DNA from: Berberis thunbergii
Taxonomy: Eukaryota > Streptophyta > Magnoliopsida > Ranunculales > Berberidaceae
Reading direction: 5' to 3'
Assembly: GCA_003290165.1 (NCBI GenBank)
Contig: QNQO01000523.1
Coordinates: forward strand, 62,001 to 126,000
Length of the DNA: 64,000 bases
Made by a program: the position numbers and the translations under genes
The notes under the pieces: model-generated
Told to the model about the DNA's origin: nothing
Database searches by the model: none
Seen by the model: the letters and a program-made list of their open reading frames with translations, nothing else
In this document: piece by piece, positions 38,301-48,059 of the stretch
Position numbering within the stretch: position 1 is the stretch's first letter
How the letters are laid out: every line of letters starts with the position of its first letter

Positions 38301-38640
38301 ACCATGAAACCGGCCAAAACTATTACCAAAATCTTCGCCATGGCAGAACGCTATGCATTGTGGGATGACGAAAAAATAGTGGCAAGGCATCAGATATACC
38401 TGAGAAAGATACTCAACCTGCACAAACAAATGTAGATCAAAAAGAGGATAAAGACATAGGTGACAAATGTAGAACACGCTCCCCATCAAGAGACTCCTCA
38501 GCCAATAGAACATACACAGAGTTCACTTTTTTTATCAATCAAACTCTTCGGCGCAAAAAAATTTGATAATTATGGCAACCGACCATTTCACAAAGTAGAT
38601 TGAAGTTGAGGCGTCCAAGCTTTTCATTTTTAAGTTCTTA
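38301..38640 (+). pseudogene. Gag tail and integrase scrap of element C
   Basis: After the stop the frame still reads 'MKPAKTITKIFAMAERYALWD', a usual end-of-gag block. At about 38569-38615 a short piece 'MATDHFTK' stop 'IEVEAS' resembles the start of the integrase catalytic core ('DYFTKWIEVEA' in related elements), with Trp replaced by TAG. If correct, protease to RNase H and nearly all of integrase were deleted. The match is only about 14 residues. Confidence 0.45.
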
Positions 38641-38997
38641 GAAAAAAAAATGCAATGCACGTGTAAGACAAACTTGGTTGTATTTTACTTGTTTATTGTA
38701 TTTTATCTCTTCAACAAAAGACTCCTCATCCGGTAGAACATACACATTGTTCTCTGTTACGGTCAATCAAATTCTCCACGAGAAGAACCAACCTTGGCTG
38801 AAGATACCCCCATCAATGAAAGAAGACCTGCAAAGAAAAGATCTGAACAAATATTTACATATAGCACAGCAGATGATACATTATTTTGCTTTTCAACAAA
38901 GAACACACCTTCCTCAGTTGAAATAGGGAAATACGAGAATTCGTTCTACATGGCATGCAACAGAAGGCATTCAGAAATACAAATATTTATGTACACC

Positions 38998-39650
38998 TCA
39001 GTAGAAGATGACACTCTACATGAGTGGGTAATTCAATGCATAAAAAATCTTACTCAAGACTACTCAAATCTGTTTAAGTTTAGCAAGTGGTATGTGGACC
39101 ACACAAGCAAAATGCCTTAGTAGAGGATGACACTATCGGTGAGTGGGTAATTCAATGCATAAAAGCATATTACTTGAGACTACTTAAATCCTTTTTAAGT
39201 TTAGTCAAGTGATTAGTAGACCACACAAGCAAAATGCCTTAGTAGAGGATCACACCTCAGTAGAGGATGACACTCTCAGCGAGTGGGTAATTCAATGTTT
39301 AAAAGCATCTTACTCAAGACTGTTCAAATCCGTTTAAGTTTAGTCAAGTGGTCAGTAGACCACACAAGCAAAATGCCTCAGTAGATGATGACACTATCAG
39401 TGAGTGGGTAATTCAATGCATAAAAACATCTTACTTGAGACTACTTAAATCTGTTTTAAGTTTAGTCAAGTGATCAGCAGACCACACAAACCAAATGCCT
39501 CAGTAAAGGATCACACCTCAGTAGAGGATGTCACTCTCCGTGAGTGGGTAATTCAATTAATCCTGAGCATAAAAGCATCTTGCTATGGACTACTTAAATC
39601 TCTTTAAGTTTTGTCAAATAGTCAGCAGATCACACAATATTTTCGTGCAA
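38998..39650 (+). repeat. Alternating 120/140-bp tandem repeat in element C
   Basis: Five copies of a unit containing 'gagtgggtaattcaatg', 'aagtttagtcaagtg' and 'ccacacaagcaaaatgcc'. The first word begins at about 39022, 39141, 39281, 39402 and 39542, spacings 119, 140, 121 and 140. The longer units carry an extra 'agtagaggatcacacctc'. It lies in the 3' non-coding part of C. Confidence 0.8.
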
Positions 39651-40719
39651 TTTCCAAGATAAATAGATTTGAATCCATGATTAATTTTCTCAATTTATGC
39701 TTAAATTTCGACTTAAGCATATTGGAAACTCATGAAAGAAGCCAATCAAACTTTTGTGCCCTTAATGCAAAAATTTATAAGTCAGCAAACAAACAAACAA
39801 ACAAACAAACACAGTTTGGGGATCATAAAAGCAAAAAAGACCACTGCTTGACATGAAGTCACCATCAACTCCAAAAGAAATTCAAAATCTCACTATTAGA
39901 GCAGCAACTTTGGATCTATTCTTGAGTAGATTAGCAGACAAATCCAGGAGGTGACCTATACATCTACTTACCAGTTTCAAGTATAATAGTGAGCTCAATT
40001 CTCATCAGCGAAGAATTGGGGGCACAACTTCGTCTCGGATGCTTGTCAAAAACATATGAAATGAGCGATAGAGTTGAGCGAGATGAGGACAACTTTAAAG
40101 GCTCAAGCTTTAGCAGAATTCATTCCCTCCTCAACCGGGGAAACAAAGTTAGCTAGCAGATCAGTGTCGCACCCTTCAAGAAAATTGACCGGCCGAGGAC
40201 AACTATAAAGACTCAAGCCTTAGCAAATTTCATAGTAGAATTCACTCCCTTCTTAATCGGGGAAAAAAAGTAAGCCAGCAAGTTAGGGTCACGTCATTCG
40301 ATAAATTAAGACTCCTCAACTCATGCTGAAACAGTGGTAGGTCAACCTAAAGATACGTGACATTTATAGGTGGATGGGTCGTTAAATCACCAGGATGCAA
40401 GAGTGTGACTTGTTTTATTCACCTAAGGATGATCCTCTTTTTGGACAAAGTTCAAGAGCCCATGAAATGACTATGTATTAGTCATCTGGTAGACCATCTC
40501 ATCTGCAGCAAAAGCCTCTACATGTAGATCATTTTGTCATCAACAGACTACATTTCAACAACAGCAGAAGCCTCTACATGCAGATCATTTACTTGTATCA
40601 ATAGAGACAGATAAGTCAGCAAAATCATAGGCATTCTACTTCAATTTTTGGTGAGGCTCATCAGTGAAAATACATTTCCCCTGCTTTTAAGTAAGAAGGG
40701 AAAGAAAAACGGTCAACTC
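39651..40719 (+). other. Non-coding 3' region of element C
   Basis: No domain is recognisable in any frame. Contains an (AAAC)n microsatellite at about 39784-39812 and two diverged copies of a block containing 'gacaactttaaaggctcaag' and 'gacaactataaagactcaag' (40087, 40198). 38641-38997 upstream is likewise without a recognisable gene. Confidence 0.4.
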
Positions 40720-40744
40720 AAAAGCAAAGGAGATGAATGGCATT
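40720..40744 (+). other. Polypurine tract of element C
   Basis: Purine-rich 'aaaagcaaaggagatgaatg' directly before the 3' LTR. Confidence 0.5.
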
Positions 40745-41381
40745 TGTGAGAGCCAAAAATAATCCTTGGCCCTACAGAATAAGGAAGCCCTAGGATTTGG
40801 ATTGTTCCCGAAAAGCCAAAAAAATTACCCATGAAAGTCACAAAAAGAGAAAGCCCAATGCAGCACAACAGAATACTTTTTTCTCAGCAGAGGAGTAGTG
40901 TTCAGCCCTGACCACCATGTTCAGCTGAGTACACAAGCTTCCAAGTTAGGAGTCACGAAACAAAAAGTTACAACCTCCAACGGGAGGTTACAACTATCTA
41001 CTGAAGTTACGACTACCTGAGAGAAGTTACAACTACCTAAGAGAAGTTACAACCACCTTCAAGCAGATGACTCACTCATCTTTCACGTGTCTCACTAATC
41101 TGCCATGTGTCTCACTCATCTGCCAGCAGTTTACTCATTTTGCCTCTATAAATAACCAAACACAAATTCATTTGGAGGTAACTCTTTCTTGATTCAGAAT
41201 TCTCTCTTCAAATATAGAGATATAAACACTTTTCTAACTTTGGCATCGGAGTCCCCGTGGCAGGCAGCAAACCAGTGTAAATAATTAACTTCTATCTTAT
41301 GCAGATTACTCCACGTGATTTTATTTTACGCAAATTGTTCTGTGTGATCAGCACGTGATCTGGTGGAAATTTGCATCCACA
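40745..41381 (+). mobile_element. Element C, 3' LTR
   Basis: 637 bp, TGTGAGAGCC to GCATCCACA. Carries the 'agttacaac' repeat cluster (about 40965-41060) and a TATA box 'ctataaataa' (about 41147). Followed by the target duplication CACAT (41382-41386). Confidence 0.85.
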
Positions 41382-41386
41382 CACAT

Positions 41387-41740
41387 GCTTGGCACGAGCA
41401 CTTGAAGATCCTAGTCAACCCTGACATACGAACTTTACCACTCACTGAGTTAAGGTAACTTCATCCACACCATGAACCGCTAGGTTCGCACGCCCCTTAG
41501 AAGAAGGAACCTCTTTTCAAATCGAGTAAGCTTAGTAAGTCGAAAATGATGATGATAGCTTCTAATTTCAACACCTAGTCCGCTCAGCGTGGGCATCAAC
41601 GGTTTAGGAAGTGGAAGTCTAATCAGCGTTGTCACACATAGTAACGACTCGCCAGGGATCATTGCCCCCTTGCGACCAATGATCAGCGAACCTAATCAGA
41701 TAAGCCTAGCTAATGACCACTAGCAATGAAAGATTTTGAT
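41387..41740 (+). other. Element A interior after C
   Basis: Continuation of A beyond the C insertion. No ORF with a recognisable domain; it leads into the tandem repeat with already diverged repeat-like words ('gtgggcatcaacggtttagg'). Confidence 0.35.
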
Positions 41741-42330
41741 CAAAACCTGGACTTGTAGCCCCCACTGCGAGGGTGTAGATAGTCTGGAAGATGGGAGCCT
41801 AGTTAGTCTCGAATTGATTTCAATGGCTCACCACGGGACCACTGCTTTTCAGCGTGGCCGCCAAATCACCAAACCTAGACTTGTAGCCCGCGCTGCAAGG
41901 GTGTAGATAGTCTAGAAGGTGAAAACTCAGTCAGTCATGACCTGATTTAGACGGTTTGCCGCAGTATCGCTGCTATTAAGTGCAGCCGCTGAACCCTCCT
42001 AAATTTGTAGCTTGGTGCATTCAGGTGTAGATAATTTGGATGGTGTGAGCTTAGTCAGTCCTGAACTGATTACGATGGCTTGCCACGAAACCAATGCTTT
42101 TTACAGTGGTAGCCAAACCCCTCTCAAATACGCAGCCCCCACCACTCGGGGAGGGTGTCACCGGTTTGAAAGGTGGGAGCCTAGCTAGTTTTGAACTGAT
42201 TCCGACGGCTTGCCATGGGACCACTGCTCTTCAGCGTAGTCACCAAACATTTACTCCCTGAATCTATAGTTCTCCTTGCCACGAGACGACTACTCTTCAA
42301 CCTGGTTGCCAAACCTTTACTCCCCGAATA
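41740..42330 (+). repeat. Tandem repeat of about 128 bp in element A
   Basis: At least four diverged copies; the anchor 'gggtgtagat' or its variants begins at 41771, 41899, 42023 and 42153. Each copy holds 'cctagtcagt', 'ttgccacgggaccactgct' and 'gtagcccccactgc'-like words. The same repeat, inverted with respect to the window, is in B at 51170-51960, so it belongs to the element family. Confidence 0.75.
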
Positions 42331-42971
42331 TGTAGTCAGCATAGCTCGGACATAAATGACTCAGAAGGTGGGAATCTCAAGAAGCTCTCAACACGACCTC
42401 CGTTTTCCTCCAAGTCAGTGGATGCAAACACGAATTTAGGTGAGTCAGCACATTCACGCTCAGACATATTGACATTCTAACATTAGAAAAGGCCATTCGT
42501 GCAGGTACAAAAATAGTATAGCCGATGCTCAAATAAAAGCTAATTAGGATGCCAACTCGAGCTTACATCACTTGACTCGACACAAGCACTCTGATGTGTA
42601 CATTCGGCTACCACAACTTTCCCATGGCAATAGCTACAGCCGACTAATCATGCAAAGAAGGTAAACTTCAAGCAGCTTACCAAAGGACTGGACACAACTC
42701 GGATGACTCAACCCCCAGTTTAAATGTTCGCAACATGCCCACTATTGGACATAACTATGCAACAATGACCTCAAGTCATTCACAATATAAAGCGGTCAAA
42801 ATCTCTACCGCAGATAGACCGGACAATGTCCTATTGATTCAACTAGCCTATGCAAAAGTAAGACAACAAGGTAAAATCAAAATAATGCAACAGAGACACC
42901 AAGTATGAAATGAAGAAAACTGTTTTCATTAATGGTCAAAACAAAAGGAGTACAAGCACACAAAAATACTC
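42331..42971 (+). other. Spacer between tandem repeat and antisense ORF 1, element A
   Basis: No ORF seen. Words such as 'agtggatgcaaacacgaa' and 'acatagtcggctg'-like stretches have counterparts near 50700-51170 in B, so this is element sequence, probably the 3' end of the antisense transcript. Confidence 0.35.
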
Positions 42972-45583
42972 CTAATTAGGAGAAAGTACAGAAACATAAA
43001 AACTAAGCCTAGTGAAAGATGGAGCAGGGATAACATCCACACACACCACGGTCTTCATATTAGGGCCCACATTGTCTTCCTCATCCAACGATGCAAAGGC
43101 AACAGACAAATCAACATATTGTATCTTCTTATACCGGCCAAGATCCCACTCTGGATGCTCCTCTTTCATCAGTGTCAACAGCTCAAGCCGACCATGTGCA
43201 ACCCAACGGAACTCACACTTGCCTTGCTCTTGAAGAAGCCCTTCCTCTCGCACCTTCGCATCGACAAGTTCACGTTCCAGTAGCTCTAACTTACTAGTCA
43301 GCGTGTCGACCTAAAATTGTTTTGTGGCAAGACTGCTCTTCATAGTACTAAGCTCAAGCCACCCCAATTTGAGCTGGTCCTCAGCTTTTCTCGCCTCACG
43401 GGCATAGAACTCCACATCAAATTCCAACTGTTGCTTCTCAGTAGCCCAGTCAGCTTCCTTCGAACCACTTTCTACAACAAAAGACTGCAGCTCAAAACAC
43501 GCCATAGCCACAACATCCTGCGCAACCTCGACTTCTCGGCGGACCCGACTCAACTCTTGTCTGAGTCCGTCCTTTTCAGATACCGCCTCAGTAAGACTAT
43601 GCTCGAGGTCCTCCATACAAGCCCCATGAGCCTCAGCGGCCATGGCTGACTGATCCAATCGCTTCTCCTCAGTTTTCTTCTTAGGCCGCTTGATTTTACG
43701 GAGCATATCAGAATACAACAGCTGCATGTGAGATAAACACGCTCCAAGGTATATACTCTCTCACGAGATGCCTCGACTTTCATTCCAGCAATGATCGTGT
43801 GGCTCATATGAGACATACCCAGCATAAGGTACTTCAGACCCTTATCCATGCATCCTTCCAATGTATCCTCTTTGGGATTTGGGCATGATCCATCAACTAG
43901 CTGTGGTGCCTACCTATGTGCTTCCTCGAAGCATACTCTACCTCCACTTCTTGATGCCAGACTTGAGAGTTCATATTTACCAAGTCAGGTATAAACATGT
44001 TTATCTGTGCAACTGTGTGAAGCCTTCCCTGATCTGGAACTATGCCAGCAAACTCTCCTTCGTGGCCTTTCCCTTGTATAAAACCGCTGACCCTTTATTA
44101 AGAGACGACTCAATGGGATCCGGAGGGAAAAGAGGAAGAGAATTATCCAAAGGACCGTCCAACACTTCCAGTTGTGGCCTAGAACGAGACGGTGGGCAAT
44201 ACGGACTACAAGAGACACAACTGGTACCGCGACCACTCTCAGGTAAATCAACAGTAGGACAATTAGATTCTACCACCTCAGGCAAATCTTTACGGGAACC
44301 TCCAACAACAATGGTCCCACATGAATTAGCACCAGCGAAAGCTGCCATTACAACCCGCACCAGACGGTCATTCAGAGCCTCAACCTGTGGGTCACTAAGG
44401 TTCGACCTGCCCATGACTCCGGCCAACAACAGGTAATCTTTCTCCAATACTGAAACGTTAGTCTCGGCCTCAACAGGCAAAGCAGGCTCACGCTCCTCTA
44501 TCACTGGAGCAGCTTGTGCCGAAGATGGCCCAACTTTAATGAAAGTCCTCTTCCTCAAGGAGGAAGCAAGCGTTTAAGACAACTCTTCCACATCGGACAA
44601 AGCATGAACTTTTTCCCCAACAACATTCCTCTTCCAAGAAGGGGCCCCATCTTCCAACTTAATGTGTGACTCGCGATACAGAGTGGGGGAAATGTGCCAG
44701 TTGTTCCATAGCCCACTATAGATGAAGTTATAAACTCTTATGACATCGACCGCATTTCTTTGCGGCATGACACTAAACGTCTCCATGGTGTTTTGCTCTT
44801 CTAAGGTGAGAGAAGTTGTAGGAAACATTCCTGCAAGAGAAAACAAACAATGATCAATTGGCCCGCTATCAAGCACATCAAAGTCACAATGAAGGAGTTG
44901 AACTTACGAAACGGCCTGAATTGTTGCTCAATCAAACGACCCTTGCATCAAAAAAAATTTGAATTTGCAGGGGCCAAAAGGCAGTACTTTTGCAAGAACT
45001 TGAAGTAATCAAGCAGGTTAACGAAGCAATTCGGCAACTTCATCTTGCTAACAACGTCGCTCTGCAATCGAGGAGCGGTCAACAACTGAATCACCCGCAG
45101 GGTCACACTAACGCCGGCCTCCTTAGCACTAAGTAGAATCATGAGGATGATCACATATCCATTGCATCCCAACTAAGCTGGAGGAATTCCTAAGAGATCC
45201 ACTACCTCCCAAATCACGTTCAGAACTGGGAAACGCACCCCAATTTGAAGCATCCCTCTATATAAACAGATGAAATTTGCAAAAGGTGACACAAGCGTTT
45301 GGTCGCCCGTCGGGAGATACAATTGCAGGTCCTCAAGCACCCCAAACTTTGTACAAATTTTGGCAAGACCGAGCTCAGACAACAACCTATCTTAAAAAAA
45401 CTCTAGGCGCTCAGCCAAAACAACATCATCAAGAAGGTTTTCTTGAGCAATGAAGAAGACGAACGATATTTTTAGAACAATATCTTCAAAAGCAAACAAA
45501 GTACAAAAATCAGACTCTGCACTACAGATGACCTAAATAGAGGATGGTTTACCGCCTCTTTTCCATCGAGGCTCAATCATCAT
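42972..45583 (-). pseudogene. Antisense ORF 1 of element A (broken, with intron)
   Basis: Minus-strand gene opposite to the retroelement. N-terminal part (45583-44910): 'WKRGGK', then 'LGLAKICTKFGV', 'FICLYRGMLQIGVRFPVLNV', 'LLGIPPA' stop 'LGCNGYVIILMIL', resembling the 'putative plant gypsy-type transposon' domain (PF04195-like, from memory). Next comes 'EEQNTMETFSVMPQ' and 'GLWNNWHISPTLY'. A middle part (44558-44040) is low in motifs. The C-terminal part (43861-42972) is a long heptad-like region ('ELSRVRREVEVAQDVVAMA') ending in 'LLQEQGKCEFRW' and 'LELLTLMKEEHPEWDL'. An intron at 44907-44831 matches B. Broken by a CAG-to-TAG change near 45175 and several frameshifts. Confidence 0.7.
44831..44907 (-). 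other. Intron in antisense ORF 1, element A
   Basis: 77 nt on the minus strand: donor C|GTAAGTTC, acceptor CTCTTGCAG|GA. Removing it joins 'FRPF' to 'RMFPTTSLTLEEQ' with a phase-1 split of the arginine codon (C|GA). B has the same split (C|GG) at the same residue. Confidence 0.7.
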
Positions 45584-45636
45584 GAGCAGCGCATCCCTTA
45601 AAGAGATGACTTAGCAAATTGATGGGACAACTCACT

Positions 45637-45655
45637 AACTCGGGGGAGTAGTTAA
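45637..45655 (+). other. Polypurine tract of element A
   Basis: 'aactcgggggagtagttaa' directly before the 3' LTR; B has 'aactcggggggagtagatgc' at the equivalent site. Confidence 0.75.
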
Positions 45656-46272
45656 TGATACATAAAAATGGTCACATCCCTGAGCTGTACACGTGTCATG
45701 ATAATCTCGAGGAAATACGGACCCCAACATTAGCCCAACATTTAACAGGCCCAAACGGTTCTAAGCCCGCACAATCTAATCTACTAGGCGGACCCAAACT
45801 CACACAATCCGCTAGGGCCACACGTGTCACAACTGTCCTCAATACCTGTAAGCCCTCTTAGGCAAGTATCTCAAGGATTTTCTTCGGACAGGCAACTACA
45901 TTTGTTCTTTGCTCCCAACTAGGAAACAAACACTAGAGTATCTTCCACACATGAAAACTGCCTTTTATGGAATGTTCTTCTATTGGGAACTATCTCCCAC
46001 GTATCTAGGAGTGCAGAGCTAACAGGGAACTTCCCTTCTATAGCACGACTCTTAATTAGAAAGGGATCTCCACGAAGATCTCTTCCTTAAACTATGCCTA
46101 AGGTACGCTACAAATTCCCTGTTACAACATTACACCTCCCTTAGAGCCATGTTTGACTTTAGCATCAAAGTGCCATCGGCCACCCCATGGTGGCATGTGG
46201 CTCACGTACGTTTGCAGATCAATAGGTCAGCAAGAACAGTGTCAAAGCAGGGAGCGAATATCTGCATCATCA
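45656..46272 (+). mobile_element. Element A, 3' LTR (TATA deleted)
   Basis: 617 bp, TGATACATAAAAATGG to TGCATCATCA. Compared with the 5' LTR it lacks about 60 bp between 'ctatgcct' and 'aaggtacgctac' (about 46095), which removes the TATA-like box. Confidence 0.85.
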
Positions 46273-47239
46273 AGTTGTAATCCCAAAATATCTGGTTTAA
46301 CAATGTCATTAAACTCATAGAAAATATGCTTACAATTATGTAATAGCAATATATAATTTTGTATATTATATCAATAATTAATGACCATTTATTTATTAAA
46401 TGTAGTGTAAAATAACGCAATACACATAGCATAGCTTCAAATGTCGCATACATTCATGAAAAATAAATAATCTATTGATTTTATAAATCATTTTTTTGTC
46501 AATCAAATATTAATTAAATGATGATAAATCATGTTACTGTAAGTGTGAGAAATACTCACTAACTTCTACTAAAATTTTTATAGACAATACCCATCATAGG
46601 TGAGTAGGGCGTAAGTTTCAGTTTCATTCACAAATATGACTCGAGCAACAAAATAAGGGATGTATTGTCCAACATATCACTCTCCGGTTATGTAAGAGCA
46701 AAATTCACTGAGAATTTCATGAACAAGCCCAATTATCGACATTCAATTGAATAACTTAAAGTACCACATTGTTTCAACTTTCGATCAAGCAAATTGATGA
46801 ACTCAAACTAGCTACATTGAAAATTCATAACAATCAACAGTCTGACACATAGAACCAGATATGATGAATCAATCAAAACCAATCAAAGTAAACTCGTCAA
46901 TCCATCTTCGATTGCAATCCAGTCTCCATATTGCAACAGTCTTCACTCGACCAAAAATCAAACCAATTCAATCAATCAATAAAACAGTAGCTTCCACGCC
47001 CAAAAGCCCCATGATCTGCTCCAAATGAACACAAAATCAGTTTCAACAAATATCAAATAGTACAAAACACAACTGAATTCCCCAACAAAAAAAACCTAAC
47101 AACTCATCAAGAACATCGATAAAACCCTAAAACCACTAAAAATACAGATGAGAGAAACAACCAGTTCATTGGAGACAGAAAACTCAATTTCAAATGAAGA
47201 AGAGAGAAATCGAACTGAATCAGAAGAGATGATGATGAC
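46273..47239 (-). mobile_element. Element G, 5' LTR, second part
   Basis: Starts with the target duplication AGTTG and continues the LTR: 'taatcccaaaat', 'ctggtttaacaatgtcat', 'acccatcataggtgagta' match 24650-25000. After about 46640 it no longer matches the 3' LTR of G but resembles the C/A-rich leader part of D4 (35200-36150). It stops at element B, and I could not find its continuation after 56522. Confidence 0.6.
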
Positions 47240-47923
47240 TGATTAAGTCATTTTTCACTCCCTGCTTTGACCTTGACCTGCAAACCTGCTGACCTGCACA
47301 CGGAATGCACATGAGCCACAGACCACTGTTGTGGTGGCCGATGGCACTCCGATGCTAAAGTCAGACAGTGATCTAAGGAAGGTGTAATGTCGTAAACAGG
47401 GAATTTGTAGTGTACCTTAGCTTACCAACCTCATGTCTTATTTATAGTACTAGAATCCTGGTTCGACAAGGCTATCGGTGATGTAGATTAGGAAAGAAGA
47501 TATTTGTGGAGGTCACTTTCTAATTAGGAGTCGTGTTGTGAAGGGGAGTTTTCCTGTTAGTTTTGTGCTCCTAAATACTCAGGAGATAGTTCTCGTTTCG
47601 AGCGTAGTTTGTAGATATAAGTCTCTATGTGTGACAAATACTCTAGAATTTGATTCCTAGTAGGAAGGGAAGAGCTGCTATAATTGCCTGTCCAAAGTTG
47701 ATCCTCGAGATACTTGCCTTCGTAGGGCTTACAGGCATTGAGGATAGTTGTGAGACACGTGGGCTTAGCAGGCTGTAAAAATTTTAGTTCGTCTGATAGA
47801 CTAAATAAAGTTGGCTTAGAACTGCTTGAGTCGGATCAGTGTTGGGCTGAGCTAGGGCCTATCATTCCTCGAGATCATCATGACACTTGTACGGTACAGA
47901 GGAATGATCGTTTTGGTGTATCA
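47240..47923 (-). mobile_element. Element B, 3' LTR
   Basis: 684 bp; on the minus strand starts TGATACACCAAAACGATC and ends CTTAATCA. Contains a TATA-like CTATAAATAAG (minus, about 47443-47433). Matches 55842-56522. Confidence 0.8.
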
Positions 47924-47945
47924 GCATCTACTCCCCCCGAGTTAA
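47924..47945 (-). other. Polypurine tract of element B
   Basis: On the minus strand 'ttaactcggggggagtagat' directly before the 3' LTR. Confidence 0.8.
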
Positions 47946-48059
47946 TGGGCCATAACATTGGTTCGCTAAGTTACTTCTTGGAAAGATACACCACTCATGA
48001 TTATTGAGTCTGAATCGTTGCTTGAGCCGCATGCTTCAGTAACCAAATGTGCGTCAGTT

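Larger units (their letters stand above)
32488..41381 (+). mobile_element. Element C, gag-only LTR retrotransposon nested in A
   Basis: LTRs begin TGTGAGA and end CATCCACA, with a perfect 5-bp target duplication CACAT. Internal order: interrupted 5' LTR, PBS, gag remnants, a scrap of integrase, 120/140-bp tandem repeats, non-coding sequence, purine-rich tract, 3' LTR. Without the nested solo LTR it is about 5.2 kb, too short for pol. Confidence 0.85.
28141..46272 (+). mobile_element. Element A, non-autonomous Tat-like LTR retrotransposon
   Basis: Bounded by LTRs starting TGAT and ending ATCA, with the 5-bp target duplication AGTTG at 28136-28140 and 46273-46277. Internal order on the plus strand: 5' LTR, PBS, gag, protease, antisense unit 2, tandem repeat, antisense ORF 1, PPT, 3' LTR. 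Removing nested element C (8,894 bp plus the 5-bp duplication) leaves about 9.23 kb, very close to the 9.28 kb of element B, which has the same order. No reverse transcriptase, RNase H or integrase is seen. Confidence 0.85.

Noticed and set aside
43861..44436. Plus-strand ORF of 191 codons
   Set aside because: It is the shadow of antisense ORF 1 of element A, whose minus-strand reading is the one conserved in B.
42900..45600. Interpreting the minus-strand ORFs as a separate inserted gene or a captured host gene
   Set aside because: B carries the same ORF at the same internal position, so it is part of the element family.
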